Part shown: in pieces, positions 1 through 6,225 of the stretch
How the letters are laid out: each line of letters opens with the position of its first letter
Numbering within the stretch: the stretch's first letter is position 1
Source: JASKKU01 sp964416905
GTDB taxonomy: Archaea; Nanobdellota; Nanobdellia; Woesearchaeales; JASKKU01
Length of the DNA stretch: 21,578 nucleotides
Direction: 5' to 3'
Assembly: GCA_964416905.1 (NCBI GenBank)
Contig: CAYQFL010000012.1
Coordinates: forward strand, 1 to 21,578
Translations under genes and position numbers: made by a program
The notes under the pieces: generated by a model
What the model saw: only the letters and a program-made list of their open reading frames with translations
The model's database searches: none
Told to the model about the DNA's origin: nothing

Positions 1-2
1 TC

Positions 3-200
3 TTCTCACCATTTTATTATGCACGACCACCTCCAAATAGGGAGTTCTATACAATGTTTGACGATGATGCAGTCATATTAGATTGTGATTGGGATAATCG
101 GATACTTTATTTTTCAGAGATACCAGAGGAATCTAAAACCTTAGTAACTCAGGCATTGGATGAATTAGATGAAGTGATTAATTCGCTGCCCAGCCCATAG
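3..200 (+). CDS. C-terminal end of an unrecognised protein, 5' truncated by window edge
   Basis: One frame is open from the window edge to a TAG at 198-200 and encodes the last 65 residues of a protein. The visible part is Pro- and Tyr-rich at first (ARPPPN), then an acidic stretch (MFDDDAVILDCDWDNRILYF) and a probable short terminal helix ending in SLPSP. An in-frame ATG at 54 could be a start, but the frame stays open upstream, so truncation by the window is more likely. I do not recognise a family. A T-rich stretch follows the stop, as expected at the end of an archaeal transcription unit. Confidence 0.5.
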   Translation, partial: FSPFYYARPPPNREFYTMFDDDAVILDCDWDNRILYFSEIPEESKTLVTQALDELDEVINSLPSP

Positions 201-206
201 AAATAT

Positions 207-240
207 ATTTTCTTTTATTTTTGATTTTATCTTCTTACTT
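207..240 (+). terminator. T-rich probable archaeal terminator
   Basis: Several T-runs (TTTTCTTTTATTTTTG and following) lie directly after the stop at 200 and before the MATE gene promoter. Archaeal RNA polymerase terminates at oligo-T tracts without needing a hairpin. The position fits, but AT-rich intergenic DNA makes chance T-runs common. Confidence 0.4.
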
Positions 241-260
241 TTTAGCAATTCTTGAGTAAA

Positions 261-272
261 CTTTATAAAATA
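261..272 (+). promoter_or_regulatory. TATA box for the MATE gene
   Basis: CTTTATAAAATA matches the archaeal TATA consensus. A start about 25 bases downstream, near 290, would leave a leader of roughly 30 bases that carries the Shine-Dalgarno site at 310-316. Confidence 0.5.
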
Positions 273-309
273 ATTTCTTTTCCAAAACATTCCTTTTAAT
301 TCTCATTAA

Positions 310-316
310 AGGTGAT
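310..316 (+). promoter_or_regulatory. Shine-Dalgarno site deciding the MATE start
   Basis: AGGTGAT lies just before ATG 321 and complements the CACCTCC-type end of archaeal 16S rRNA. It overlaps the upstream GTG at 312, which therefore is ribosome-binding sequence and not a start codon. Confidence 0.6.
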
Positions 317-320
317 TGCA

Positions 321-1742
321 ATGAATGATAATAAAGACCTGACAGAAGGGCCGATTGTCAAAGCGATTTTAAAAGTGTTTTTCCCAGTAGTTATTGCTAA
401 TCTTTTGCAGACAGCATATAATATAACTGATACTTTTTGGGTCGGCAGACTGGGAGCAAAAGCTATAGCTTCAGTATCTTTGAGTTTCCCAATCTTTTTC
501 TTGTTAATTTCTCTGGTTAATGGTTTTGCTTTAGCAGGAAGTATTCTAGTTTCGCAATACAAGGGCCAAAAAAATCAAAGAATGGTTAATTATGTTTCAG
601 CTCAGGCAATAACTTTTTCATTTATTGCTTCATTACTTATAACCGTGATTGGTTATCTTGTGGCTCCAAAAGTAATGCCTTTTTTCACGAATGACTCTTA
701 CATTTTAGAAAATGCGGTATCATATCTAAGGACAATATTTCTTGGGTCAATCTTTGTGTTCAGCTTTGCTGTCTTCCAATCACTGATGAGAGGAGTTGGA
801 AATCCGAAGACTCCGATGTTAATTTACTTAGTTTCTGTGATTCTAAACTTAATTTTAGACCCAATTTTTATTTTAGGTCTTTGGGACTTTCCTAAATTAG
901 GAGTTCAAGGTGCTGCTTTTGTAACGGTTATAACTCAGGCAACAGCTACGATTATTGCAGTAATAATCTTGTGCGGAAAAAAAGGTTCAATCCAGCTTCA
1001 CTTCAAGGATTTAAAGCCTGATTTAAAACAAATGAAGAGACTCATTCAGATAGGTTATCCCGCATCTTTGGAGCAGGTTGTTCGTTCTTTTGGTGGTATG
1101 CTCTTAGTGTTTTTAGTTTCTAAATTTGGTGCTGATGTCATTGCTGCATATGGTATTGGTATGAGAGTCTTCGGATTTGTGATTATTCCCTCATTTGCTC
1201 TCTTTGTCACGACATCTACTTTAGTAGGCCAAAGCCTGGGTGCTGGTAAAAAGGAACGAGCTAAGAAAACAACGCAAATAGCTTTGTTGTTCGGATTTTT
1301 ATTGCTTTTAATCGAAGGAACTCTTACTTTTGTTTTTGCTGAACAATTGATAAAGGTATTTGTAAATGATGTTAATGTTGTTAATATTGGAAAAATCTTT
1401 GTTAGGCTTATGTCATTTTCTTTTGCATTCCTGGGAATACAATTAGTTATTGAGGGAGCAGCAAACGGTTCTGGCAACACTAAATTGGCAATGATTTTTG
1501 CAATGATTTCATTGTTTCTGGTAAGAATCCCTTTAGCTTATACATTAGCATTAGCTTTTGGGCTTAAGGAACTCGGCATATGGTTATCTTTCCCGATAGA
1601 GATAATTTCCCTAAGTTTTGTTTATCTCTATGTTTATTTTAAGAAAGTAGATGTTTGGTTCTCTCATAGATTGACAGAAGAGGATGTTTTAGAATCAAAG
1701 ACTGTGGAAGCTGTTGAGATTATTGATTCAGACAAGGACTAA
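321..1742 (+). CDS. MATE family multidrug/toxin exporter (NorM/DinF-like)
   Basis: A 473-residue integral membrane protein of the MATE family, normally a Na+- or H+-coupled exporter of cationic drugs and metabolites in the cytoplasmic membrane. The N-terminus has the family pattern TEGPI, then PVVIANLLQTAYNITDTFWVGRLG at the first helix and ISLVNGFALAGSILVSQYKGQ in the second and third; about twelve hydrophobic segments follow in two repeated halves. The FQSLMRGVGNPKTPM segment and the parallel IEGAANGSGNTKLAM segment of the second half are the internal MATE repeat. Length is normal for the family. ATG 321 is preferred over GTG 312 because a GGTG ribosome site overlaps the latter. The substrate cannot be read from sequence. 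It appears to be transcribed alone, with a T-rich end after the stop. Confidence 0.92.
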   Translation: MNDNKDLTEGPIVKAILKVFFPVVIANLLQTAYNITDTFWVGRLGAKAIASVSLSFPIFFLLISLVNGFALAGSILVSQYKGQKNQRMVNYVSAQAITFSFIASLLITVIGYLVAPKVMPFFTNDSYILENAVSYLRTIFLGSIFVFSFAVFQSLMRGVGNPKTPMLIYLVSVILNLILDPIFILGLWDFPKLGVQGAAFVTVITQATATIIAVIILCGKKGSIQLHFKDLKPDLKQMKRLIQIGYPASLEQVVRSFGGMLLVFLVSKFGADVIAAYGIGMRVFGFVIIPSFALFVTTSTLVGQSLGAGKKERAKKTTQIALLFGFLLLLIEGTLTFVFAEQLIKVFVNDVNVVNIGKIFVRLMSFSFAFLGIQLVIEGAANGSGNTKLAMIFAMISLFLVRIPLAYTLALAFGLKELGIWLSFPIEIISLSFVYLYVYFKKVDVWFSHRLTEEDVLESKTVEAVEIIDSDKD

Positions 1743-1765
1743 TTTTGTTTTTATTTTCTTTTTAG
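1743..1765 (+). terminator. T-rich terminator after MATE gene
   Basis: TTTTGTTTTTATTTTC plus a further T-run follow the TAA directly. This is a typical archaeal oligo-T termination signal. Confidence 0.5.
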
Positions 1766-1809
1766 AATTCCTTAATGCTTTTGTCTAGAGCGTTTGAGAA
1801 ATTGAAAAT

Positions 1810-1819
1810 CTTATAAATC
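1810..1819 (+). promoter_or_regulatory. TATA box for the HD hydrolase gene
   Basis: CTTATAAATC centred about 26 bases before ATG 1840 places the transcript start on or next to that ATG. This supports a leaderless mRNA and argues against the in-frame TTG at 1828 as the start. Confidence 0.55.
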
Positions 1820-1839
1820 AATGTAATTTGTTAAATGTT

Positions 1840-2505
1840 ATGAAACCTGAAGATATTGTTAATAGAGTAGTTGATTTTGTTAAAGCTGAGCTTTCTGATA
1901 ATGAATCCGCTCATGATTGGTGGCACGTTTACAGGGTTTGGCAACTTGCAAAAAAGATAGCTCTGGAGGAAAGTAAAACTCACACTATTAACATTTTAAT
2001 TGTAGAATTAGGCGCTTTATTGCACGATATTGCTGATTACAAGTTTTATGGTGGTGATGTAAGCGTAGGAATAAAAAAAGCCAGGGATTTTTTGAGTTCT
2101 TTAGATGTTGAGGAGGATGTGATTGAAAAAGTTATTGATATTATTGAGAATATCTCTTTTAAAGGTAGAGCAGAGAAATTAACTGATAAATCAAAAGAGT
2201 TTGAGATTGTTCAGGATGCGGACAGGTTAGATGCTATAGGCGCGATTGGTATTGCCCGGACTTTTAGTTATGGTGGGTTTAAAAAAAGGGTTATTTATGA
2301 CCCAAATCAAAAACCAAAGGAGTATAAGAGTAAGGAAGAATATATTAATAGTGATTCTTCGACAATCAATCATTTTTACGAGAAATTGTTGTTATTGAAA
2401 GACCTTATGAATACGGAAACTGGTAAACACATTGCAGAACACAGGCATAAGTTTATGGAGCTATTTCTAGAAGAGTTCTTTAAGGAATGGAACTGTGAAT
2501 TATGA
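1840..2505 (+). CDS. HD-domain phosphohydrolase, YpgQ/YedJ-like
   Basis: A 221-residue soluble protein made of a single HD domain. Metal-ligand candidates are His29 (in AHDWWHV), His62-Asp63 (LLHDIADY) and Asp126/Asp128 (QDADRLDAIGAIG). The SAHD-WWHV-RV start, the FKGR segment, the QDADRLDAIGAIGIARTF block and the late NHFYEKLLLLK..M.T..G motif are typical of the YpgQ/YedJ branch. Members of that branch are metal-dependent phosphohydrolases; B. subtilis YpgQ acts on nucleoside triphosphates. The exact substrate here is unknown. I chose ATG 1840 because the TATA box at 1810 fits a leaderless start and there is no Shine-Dalgarno site. The gene converges on the tRNA gene. Confidence 0.88.
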   Translation: MKPEDIVNRVVDFVKAELSDNESAHDWWHVYRVWQLAKKIALEESKTHTINILIVELGALLHDIADYKFYGGDVSVGIKKARDFLSSLDVEEDVIEKVIDIIENISFKGRAEKLTDKSKEFEIVQDADRLDAIGAIGIARTFSYGGFKKRVIYDPNQKPKEYKSKEEYINSDSSTINHFYEKLLLLKDLMNTETGKHIAEHRHKFMELFLEEFFKEWNCEL

Positions 2506-2520
2506 TTTCTTCAATCAACA

Positions 2521-2532
2521 GAGAAAAGAAAA
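2521..2532 (-). terminator. Oligo-T terminator of tRNA-Glu
   Basis: On the minus strand TTTTCTTTTCTC follows the discriminator base immediately, as expected for termination of a short tRNA transcript in archaea. It lies in the short gap to the converging HD gene. Confidence 0.5.
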
Positions 2533-2607
2533 TGCCTCGCTCGGGATTTGAACCCGAGTCTTCGGCTCGAGAGGCCGAAATGATTGGCCGGACTACACCA
2601 GCGAGGC
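2533..2607 (-). tRNA. tRNA-Glu (anticodon CTC)
   Basis: Read on the minus strand, the acceptor stem GCCTCGC pairs fully with GCGAGGC, followed by discriminator A. The D-arm contains the archaeal tRNA-Glu pattern GTGTAGTCCGGCCAATC. The anticodon stem TCGGC/GCCGA closes the seven-base loop CTCTCGA with anticodon CTC, which reads GAG. The T-arm is TCGGG-TTCGAAT-CCCGA. The length is 75 bases, with no intron and no encoded CCA. A TATA box lies about 30 bases upstream and a T-run follows. Confidence 0.95.
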
Positions 2608-2630
2608 CTATTTCATTGGAGAAAAGAATT

Positions 2631-2643
2631 AGTTTTTAAAATT
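2631..2643 (-). promoter_or_regulatory. TATA box for tRNA-Glu
   Basis: On the minus strand the AT-rich AATTTTAAAAACT is centred about 30 bases before the tRNA 5' end at 2607, the usual distance for an archaeal tRNA promoter. Confidence 0.45.
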
Positions 2644-2684
2644 TTTGCTAAGTAATGTTTAAAATAAAAAAAGTTTGACTCAAA

Positions 2685-4016
2685 TTAAATCTTTTTGTAG
2701 CTTCCTTTATAACTTTCGAAATTCAAATTGTTTATTTTGTCTTCTATCGTACTGAGTTTCTTTATAATCAGATCAGAAGCCATTGTAATAGGGTCATCGT
2801 ATTTCTCATCATCCAACATGCCGGCTTCCACGATTTCGTATCCAAGGTCAAACAAACCTTTCTCTTTGAAAATATGATGATTCTCTTTAAACAGATCCTT
2901 AAGTTTATCACTCATGATTCCATCATTGTAGAATTTCTCATGGTTTAAGTTAAGCATTATTAAGTAAGCTTTGTAACTTTGTTCTATTTTTTCGCTTACA
3001 AGGTAGTTTCTACGACTTATTTCTTGAAGTGTTATGATGTAGCCTTCTAATTGTTTAAGTTCCTTGTTTTCAGCAGGCACGGCTATTTTTCTGTTTTCTA
3101 TTTCTTTCTTCTTTTGCTGATAATCTAATATTGCAGATTCTAGTTTGTTTTTTGTCATTCTATTGATTGAAAGAAGCTTTCCCCTTACTTTTTGATGATC
3201 AGGGATGTGGTCCAGAAAAATGTCTATGCTTGTTTCGATAAAATCTTTAGCTTTTTCAGGACTGCAATTCTTTGATTTAACAAGGTATTTTTCAAAATCT
3301 TCTAGAAGATCTTCAACAAAGTATTTTTCTTCAAAAGAGCCGTTGTTATTCCTTTCATATTTTAAATCTAGAAATGTAACTGGGGATTTTAAATTAGGAA
3401 CAAGTTTCCCATTATACATTATGTTGAAAAATGTTTTCTCCGGCCACAAGAAATCTCTTGAATCAACTTTTGTGATAAGGTCTTCTAATGATAGTGATTC
3501 TTTAGGAACTATGTTTTTAATTGTGTTTTTAAAACCCTCAGAATCTTTTGACTTTTTTAAAACTTGATAGAATACTTGTTTCTGAGCCATCTTCGCTCTT
3601 TGAACATCATCTTGTAACAATTTTCGTATGGAGGGATTGCTGATCTTTCGAATAACCCTATTCGTTTTTTCAAAGATGCCTTGATAGAATTCTGCGGAGT
3701 ATTGAAATTGTTTGTTCTCAATGTTTTCAATAAGTACTTCGTCATTATAAAAATCTAATGAGTCCATCTCTGACCAGAATCTGTCGTTTATTTTATCTAA
3801 AGCAAGATTGTTATAAAAGATAGCAGGTTTGGTGATTATCTCTTCAAACGTTTTCTTGAGAGAATCCTCTATTTTATCTCTTTGGTTTTTTAGCATAGGA
3901 TTTGATTTAATGATCGTGTTTTTTATCTTCTCAATAGCCTCTTTTTTAGAAGTTTCAAGCAATTCCGTTAAGACATCAAAATACGTGACATCCAGATTTT
4001 TATTTTCTTCAGCCAT
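2685..4016 (-). CDS. Unrecognised 443-residue helical protein
   Basis: I do not recognise a family. The protein is charged, Lys/Glu-rich and looks almost entirely alpha-helical, without a signal peptide or membrane segment, so it is probably cytoplasmic. A stretch around residues 285-330 (KNKLESAILDYQQKKKEIEN and following) has coiled-coil character. The segment near 195-225 (DFLWPEKTFFNIMYNGKLVPNL) is the most aromatic and may be a folded core or binding surface. Only one cysteine is present. The start is supported by a TATA box at 4045-4055, which gives an almost leaderless mRNA. It is divergent from the gene at 4120 across a 103-base gap. Long helical proteins of unknown function are common in DPANN archaea, and no function should be assigned. 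Confidence 0.75.
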   Translation of the reverse strand: MAEENKNLDVTYFDVLTELLETSKKEAIEKIKNTIIKSNPMLKNQRDKIEDSLKKTFEEIITKPAIFYNNLALDKINDRFWSEMDSLDFYNDEVLIENIENKQFQYSAEFYQGIFEKTNRVIRKISNPSIRKLLQDDVQRAKMAQKQVFYQVLKKSKDSEGFKNTIKNIVPKESLSLEDLITKVDSRDFLWPEKTFFNIMYNGKLVPNLKSPVTFLDLKYERNNNGSFEEKYFVEDLLEDFEKYLVKSKNCSPEKAKDFIETSIDIFLDHIPDHQKVRGKLLSINRMTKNKLESAILDYQQKKKEIENRKIAVPAENKELKQLEGYIITLQEISRRNYLVSEKIEQSYKAYLIMLNLNHEKFYNDGIMSDKLKDLFKENHHIFKEKGLFDLGYEIVEAGMLDDEKYDDPITMASDLIIKKLSTIEDKINNLNFESYKGSYKKI

Positions 4017-4044
4017 TTTGTTACAAGAGAGTAGTCACTATTCG

Positions 4045-4055
4045 TTTATAAATAT
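4045..4055 (-). promoter_or_regulatory. TATA box for the 443-residue protein gene
   Basis: On the minus strand ATATTTATAAA is centred about 34 bases before ATG 4016. This predicts a leader of only a few bases. Confidence 0.5.
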
Positions 4056-4088
4056 TTTGTTTTGCAGTTTTTGTGTGTTTTAAAAAGA

Positions 4089-4100
4089 TTTTTAAATTAA
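4089..4100 (+). promoter_or_regulatory. TATA box for the gene at 4120
   Basis: TTTTTAAATTAA is centred about 26 bases before ATG 4120, which suits a leaderless transcript. It faces away from the divergent promoter at 4045-4055. Confidence 0.5.
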
Positions 4101-4119
4101 GAATCAAAAAATAATTACT

Positions 4120-4683
4120 ATGGGTGAAAGCTACACAGTAACAGCGGTTAAGGAAGAAATAGTTCATAAAGGCAAATATAATATGTCTTTATTTTATGAA
4201 GCTCTTCATAGATGGTTTGTTGAGAATAAATTTCTCGATGAATTTGGCGGTGATAACTACTTAGAAACTTATTATTATGAAGATAGAGGCTCTGCTAAGG
4301 AGATCTATTTTAGATGGCGCTCCAAACGTAAGACGGATTCAAAGTATTTTGTTCATAAGCTTAATCTAGATGCTCACATTGTTGGTTTGAAGGAAGTTGA
4401 AACTGTAGTTGATGGACGGAAAATGACTATCGATAGTGGCGAAATCACTCTTAACATTGAATCAAAAATGACTATGGATCTAGGTAATTTGCCTTCAAAT
4501 CCTTTGGTGCGCTTTTTTTATAAAAGGTTTTTGGATAGATGGCTGAAACCTAAATTCGAGTATTATAAGGATGAATTAAAGGATAAAACCTTAAATTTAA
4601 TTGGGTTCATAAAGTCTTACTTTGGTTTGCCTGGTGCTAAACAGGAACCTTCATTTACACCGCCTAAAGGCATAGGGGATTAA
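4120..4683 (+). CDS. Small unrecognised protein, possibly a recurring DPANN family
   Basis: A 187-residue soluble protein. Residues 1-40 include an amphipathic helix (SLFYEALHRWFVENKFLDEF). Residues 50-125 look like antiparallel beta strands with alternating charge (YYYEDRGSAKEIYFRWRSKR, then FVHKLNLDAHIVGLKEVETV and a strand ending in ITLNIESKMTMDL). Residues 128-170 are basic helices. The tail is Pro/Gly-rich (PGAKQEPSFTPPKGIGD) and probably disordered. From memory, the pattern of a tyrosine-rich strand followed by KEI.FRWR and HIVGLK.VE resembles small uncharacterised proteins seen repeatedly in DPANN genomes, but I cannot check this. No catalytic motif is visible. The start is fixed by the TATA box at 4089-4100, and GGGTGAAAG inside the first codons is not positioned as a ribosome site. 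Confidence 0.75.
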   Translation: MGESYTVTAVKEEIVHKGKYNMSLFYEALHRWFVENKFLDEFGGDNYLETYYYEDRGSAKEIYFRWRSKRKTDSKYFVHKLNLDAHIVGLKEVETVVDGRKMTIDSGEITLNIESKMTMDLGNLPSNPLVRFFYKRFLDRWLKPKFEYYKDELKDKTLNLIGFIKSYFGLPGAKQEPSFTPPKGIGD

Positions 4684-4764
4684 TTAAATTTCGCAAAAGA
4701 ATTTTGTTTTATTTAGAGATAGCTTTATAAATGATAAAGATATTGAGATCTTTATAGATTTCCA

Positions 4765-4776
4765 GCTTAAATAAGC
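4765..4776 (+). promoter_or_regulatory. Palindromic TATA-like element before the coiled-coil gene
   Basis: GCTTA-AA-TAAGC is a perfect 5-base inverted repeat whose core (CTTAAATAA) resembles a TATA box. Transcription starting about 25 bases on would leave a leader of around 20 bases that includes the Shine-Dalgarno site. A second, stronger TATA (CTTTATAAAT, 4723-4732) lies upstream and may be the real promoter. Confidence 0.35.
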
Positions 4777-4807
4777 ATTTATTATCATTGCTCTCAAAAA
4801 TTATTAA

Positions 4808-4813
4808 GGGGTG
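4808..4813 (+). promoter_or_regulatory. Shine-Dalgarno site
   Basis: GGGGTG lies five bases before ATG 4819. The GGTG core is the same as at the MATE gene and the two surface-protein genes. Confidence 0.55.
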
Positions 4814-4818
4814 CTCAT

Positions 4819-5409
4819 ATGTTAGATTTCGAAAAAATCCAAAAAAAGGCGAATCTTGCTAAAGAATTGGTGAGTAAAGGAATTGCTGCAGATTTAGAAG
4901 AAGCTTATGAGATGATTGAAAGAGACGGTATGGTAAATACTTCTCAGGAGGACTCTAAGTTCTTCAAAGAAACTAAAGTTGACACAAAAGTTAAAGAATC
5001 TTCAAAGAAAAGTAGTGAGAAGGCTCAAGCTTCCCAAGAGCAAAAAACAAGCGTTCCTAAGAATGTAACTGAACTTGAATATAAAATTGAAGTGTTGAAT
5101 GAGCGATTAGTAAGGTTGCAAGAACGATTCTCTCAGTTAAGCAAGCATTTTGAGAATCTCCAGGCTTTCTTCGAGACCAAGATTGAAGCTATTGAGCAGA
5201 GATTAGATAATCTAAATAACAATATTGCTCAGACTAAACAGACAGAATCTGCTGCAAGTGATGCTGCAGATAACAAGGATGATAATTCTGTAAAGGATAA
5301 TGAGGAAGAATCAAAACAGGAAGAGCCTGAGAAAAAAGAAGAACCTAAAGTTGATTCGAGCATATCTATAGAGAATATATTTAATAACTCAAATAATCGA
5401 TTAGTTTAA
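4819..5409 (+). CDS. Coiled-coil protein with acidic disordered tail
   Basis: A 196-residue soluble protein in four parts. Residues 1-36 form a helical pair (ANLAKELVSKGIAADLEEAY). Residues 40-80 are a low-complexity Lys/Ser/Gln linker. Residues 84-137 form a clear coiled coil with heptad-spaced Leu/Ile (LEYKIEVLNERLVRLQERF and following, through IEQRLDNLNNNI). Residues 140-180 are a Glu/Lys/Asp-rich acidic stretch. The protein closes with a short hydrophobic motif (SISIENIFNNSNNRLV). Structured ends joined by disordered linkers around a coiled coil suggest an adaptor or oligomeric scaffold, but no function is known. It is encoded alone between a gene on its own strand and the converging surface-protein unit, which ends 21 bases after its stop. 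Confidence 0.75.
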   Translation: MLDFEKIQKKANLAKELVSKGIAADLEEAYEMIERDGMVNTSQEDSKFFKETKVDTKVKESSKKSSEKAQASQEQKTSVPKNVTELEYKIEVLNERLVRLQERFSQLSKHFENLQAFFETKIEAIEQRLDNLNNNIAQTKQTESAASDAADNKDDNSVKDNEEESKQEEPEKKEEPKVDSSISIENIFNNSNNRLV

Positions 5410-5430
5410 GCTTGATTTTTGATTTTTTAT

Positions 5431-6210
5431 CTATTTAACCCATTCATCAGAATCTCTTTTGTTTCTTTTTTTATGTTTACTAGCTGATTTTCTTTCGCCA
5501 GAGAATTCGTTTTCTTTAATCATTTTCTTTTTATTGGAAAGAGCATTAACTGCTAAAATTAAGAAGATAATATAGAACAAATATTCGACAAATAGAGTTT
5601 CTCTAAAAAGGTTTACAATCCTCCCTATGATAACTATAGAAAGGTAGGCAAGGCCAACTTTGTACAATTTAGATGATTTGATCCAGATTTTTCGTATCTT
5701 GGTGTAAATTAAAAGAGATAAAAAGGCAATTAGTGAAAGTATTACAAGCTTTAGTGTTGTAATAACAGACTTAAATATTATATCTCCAAACGAGAACAAA
5801 ACGTAGTTGTTCCTAAGAATTGCATAAAAGTCCTTAGAATGTGTAAGATCTTCTAAATTTAATTCCTTGAAACAATTGTCTAATAAACAAAATGGGTCTT
5901 TTATTATGAGATTAGAGCTATTTAGAATGTTTTTATTGTATGTCTCTAAAGTTGATTTGTTGTATTCGTCTGGAATAAGAACCCAATCTTTTGTAGACAC
6001 AAGGCTTTTTATGTTAGGTACAATATTAATGGAATAATTCTCATTCGTTATTAGCTCAGAGAATTCTTGCCAGTATAAAACTGACTGAACTGTGTTCAAA
6101 ATTAAGGCAAACAAGATTAATGTAGCAAAGATATATGTTAATCTCTGTGAAGAAAGCTTTCTCGCTTTAAGCGGATTCAGGGAAAAAATTAGGGTTTTTA
6201 ACAGTTTCAT
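5431..6210 (-). CDS. Four-helix membrane protein with outside loop, third gene of surface unit
   Basis: A 259-residue membrane protein. Predicted membrane segments are about 25-46, 148-170, 184-203 and 207-224. Between the first and second lies an outside loop of about 100 residues with one cysteine pair (Cys108 and Cys113). The tail from 226 on is strongly basic and should be cytoplasmic. The layout of one helix, a loop of about 100 residues, then three helices recalls DUF1189 membrane proteins, but the resemblance is in architecture only and is weak. It starts 15 bases after the stop of the preceding large membrane protein, without a Shine-Dalgarno site, so it is probably cotranscribed. The function is unknown. 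Confidence 0.7.
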   Translation of the reverse strand: MKLLKTLIFSLNPLKARKLSSQRLTYIFATLILFALILNTVQSVLYWQEFSELITNENYSINIVPNIKSLVSTKDWVLIPDEYNKSTLETYNKNILNSSNLIIKDPFCLLDNCFKELNLEDLTHSKDFYAILRNNYVLFSFGDIIFKSVITTLKLVILSLIAFLSLLIYTKIRKIWIKSSKLYKVGLAYLSIVIIGRIVNLFRETLFVEYLFYIIFLILAVNALSNKKKMIKENEFSGERKSASKHKKRNKRDSDEWVK

Positions 6211-6225
6211 TTTTTATATTAGCTT

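Noticed and set aside
312..320. Upstream GTG start of the MATE protein
   Set aside because: The codon is part of the Shine-Dalgarno sequence AGGTGAT for ATG 321.
1055..1480. Minus-strand open frame of 141 codons inside the MATE gene
   Set aside because: It lies wholly within a clear transporter gene, has no promoter and reads as an antisense shadow.
2533..2607. Intron or split structure in the tRNA
   Set aside because: All four arms fold without inserted bases and the anticodon loop has seven bases.
3205..3567. Plus-strand open frame of 120 codons opposite the 443-residue protein gene
   Set aside because: The opposite frame is longer, has a promoter and natural composition; this one is rich in Ser/Phe as expected for an antisense shadow of Lys/Glu-rich coding.
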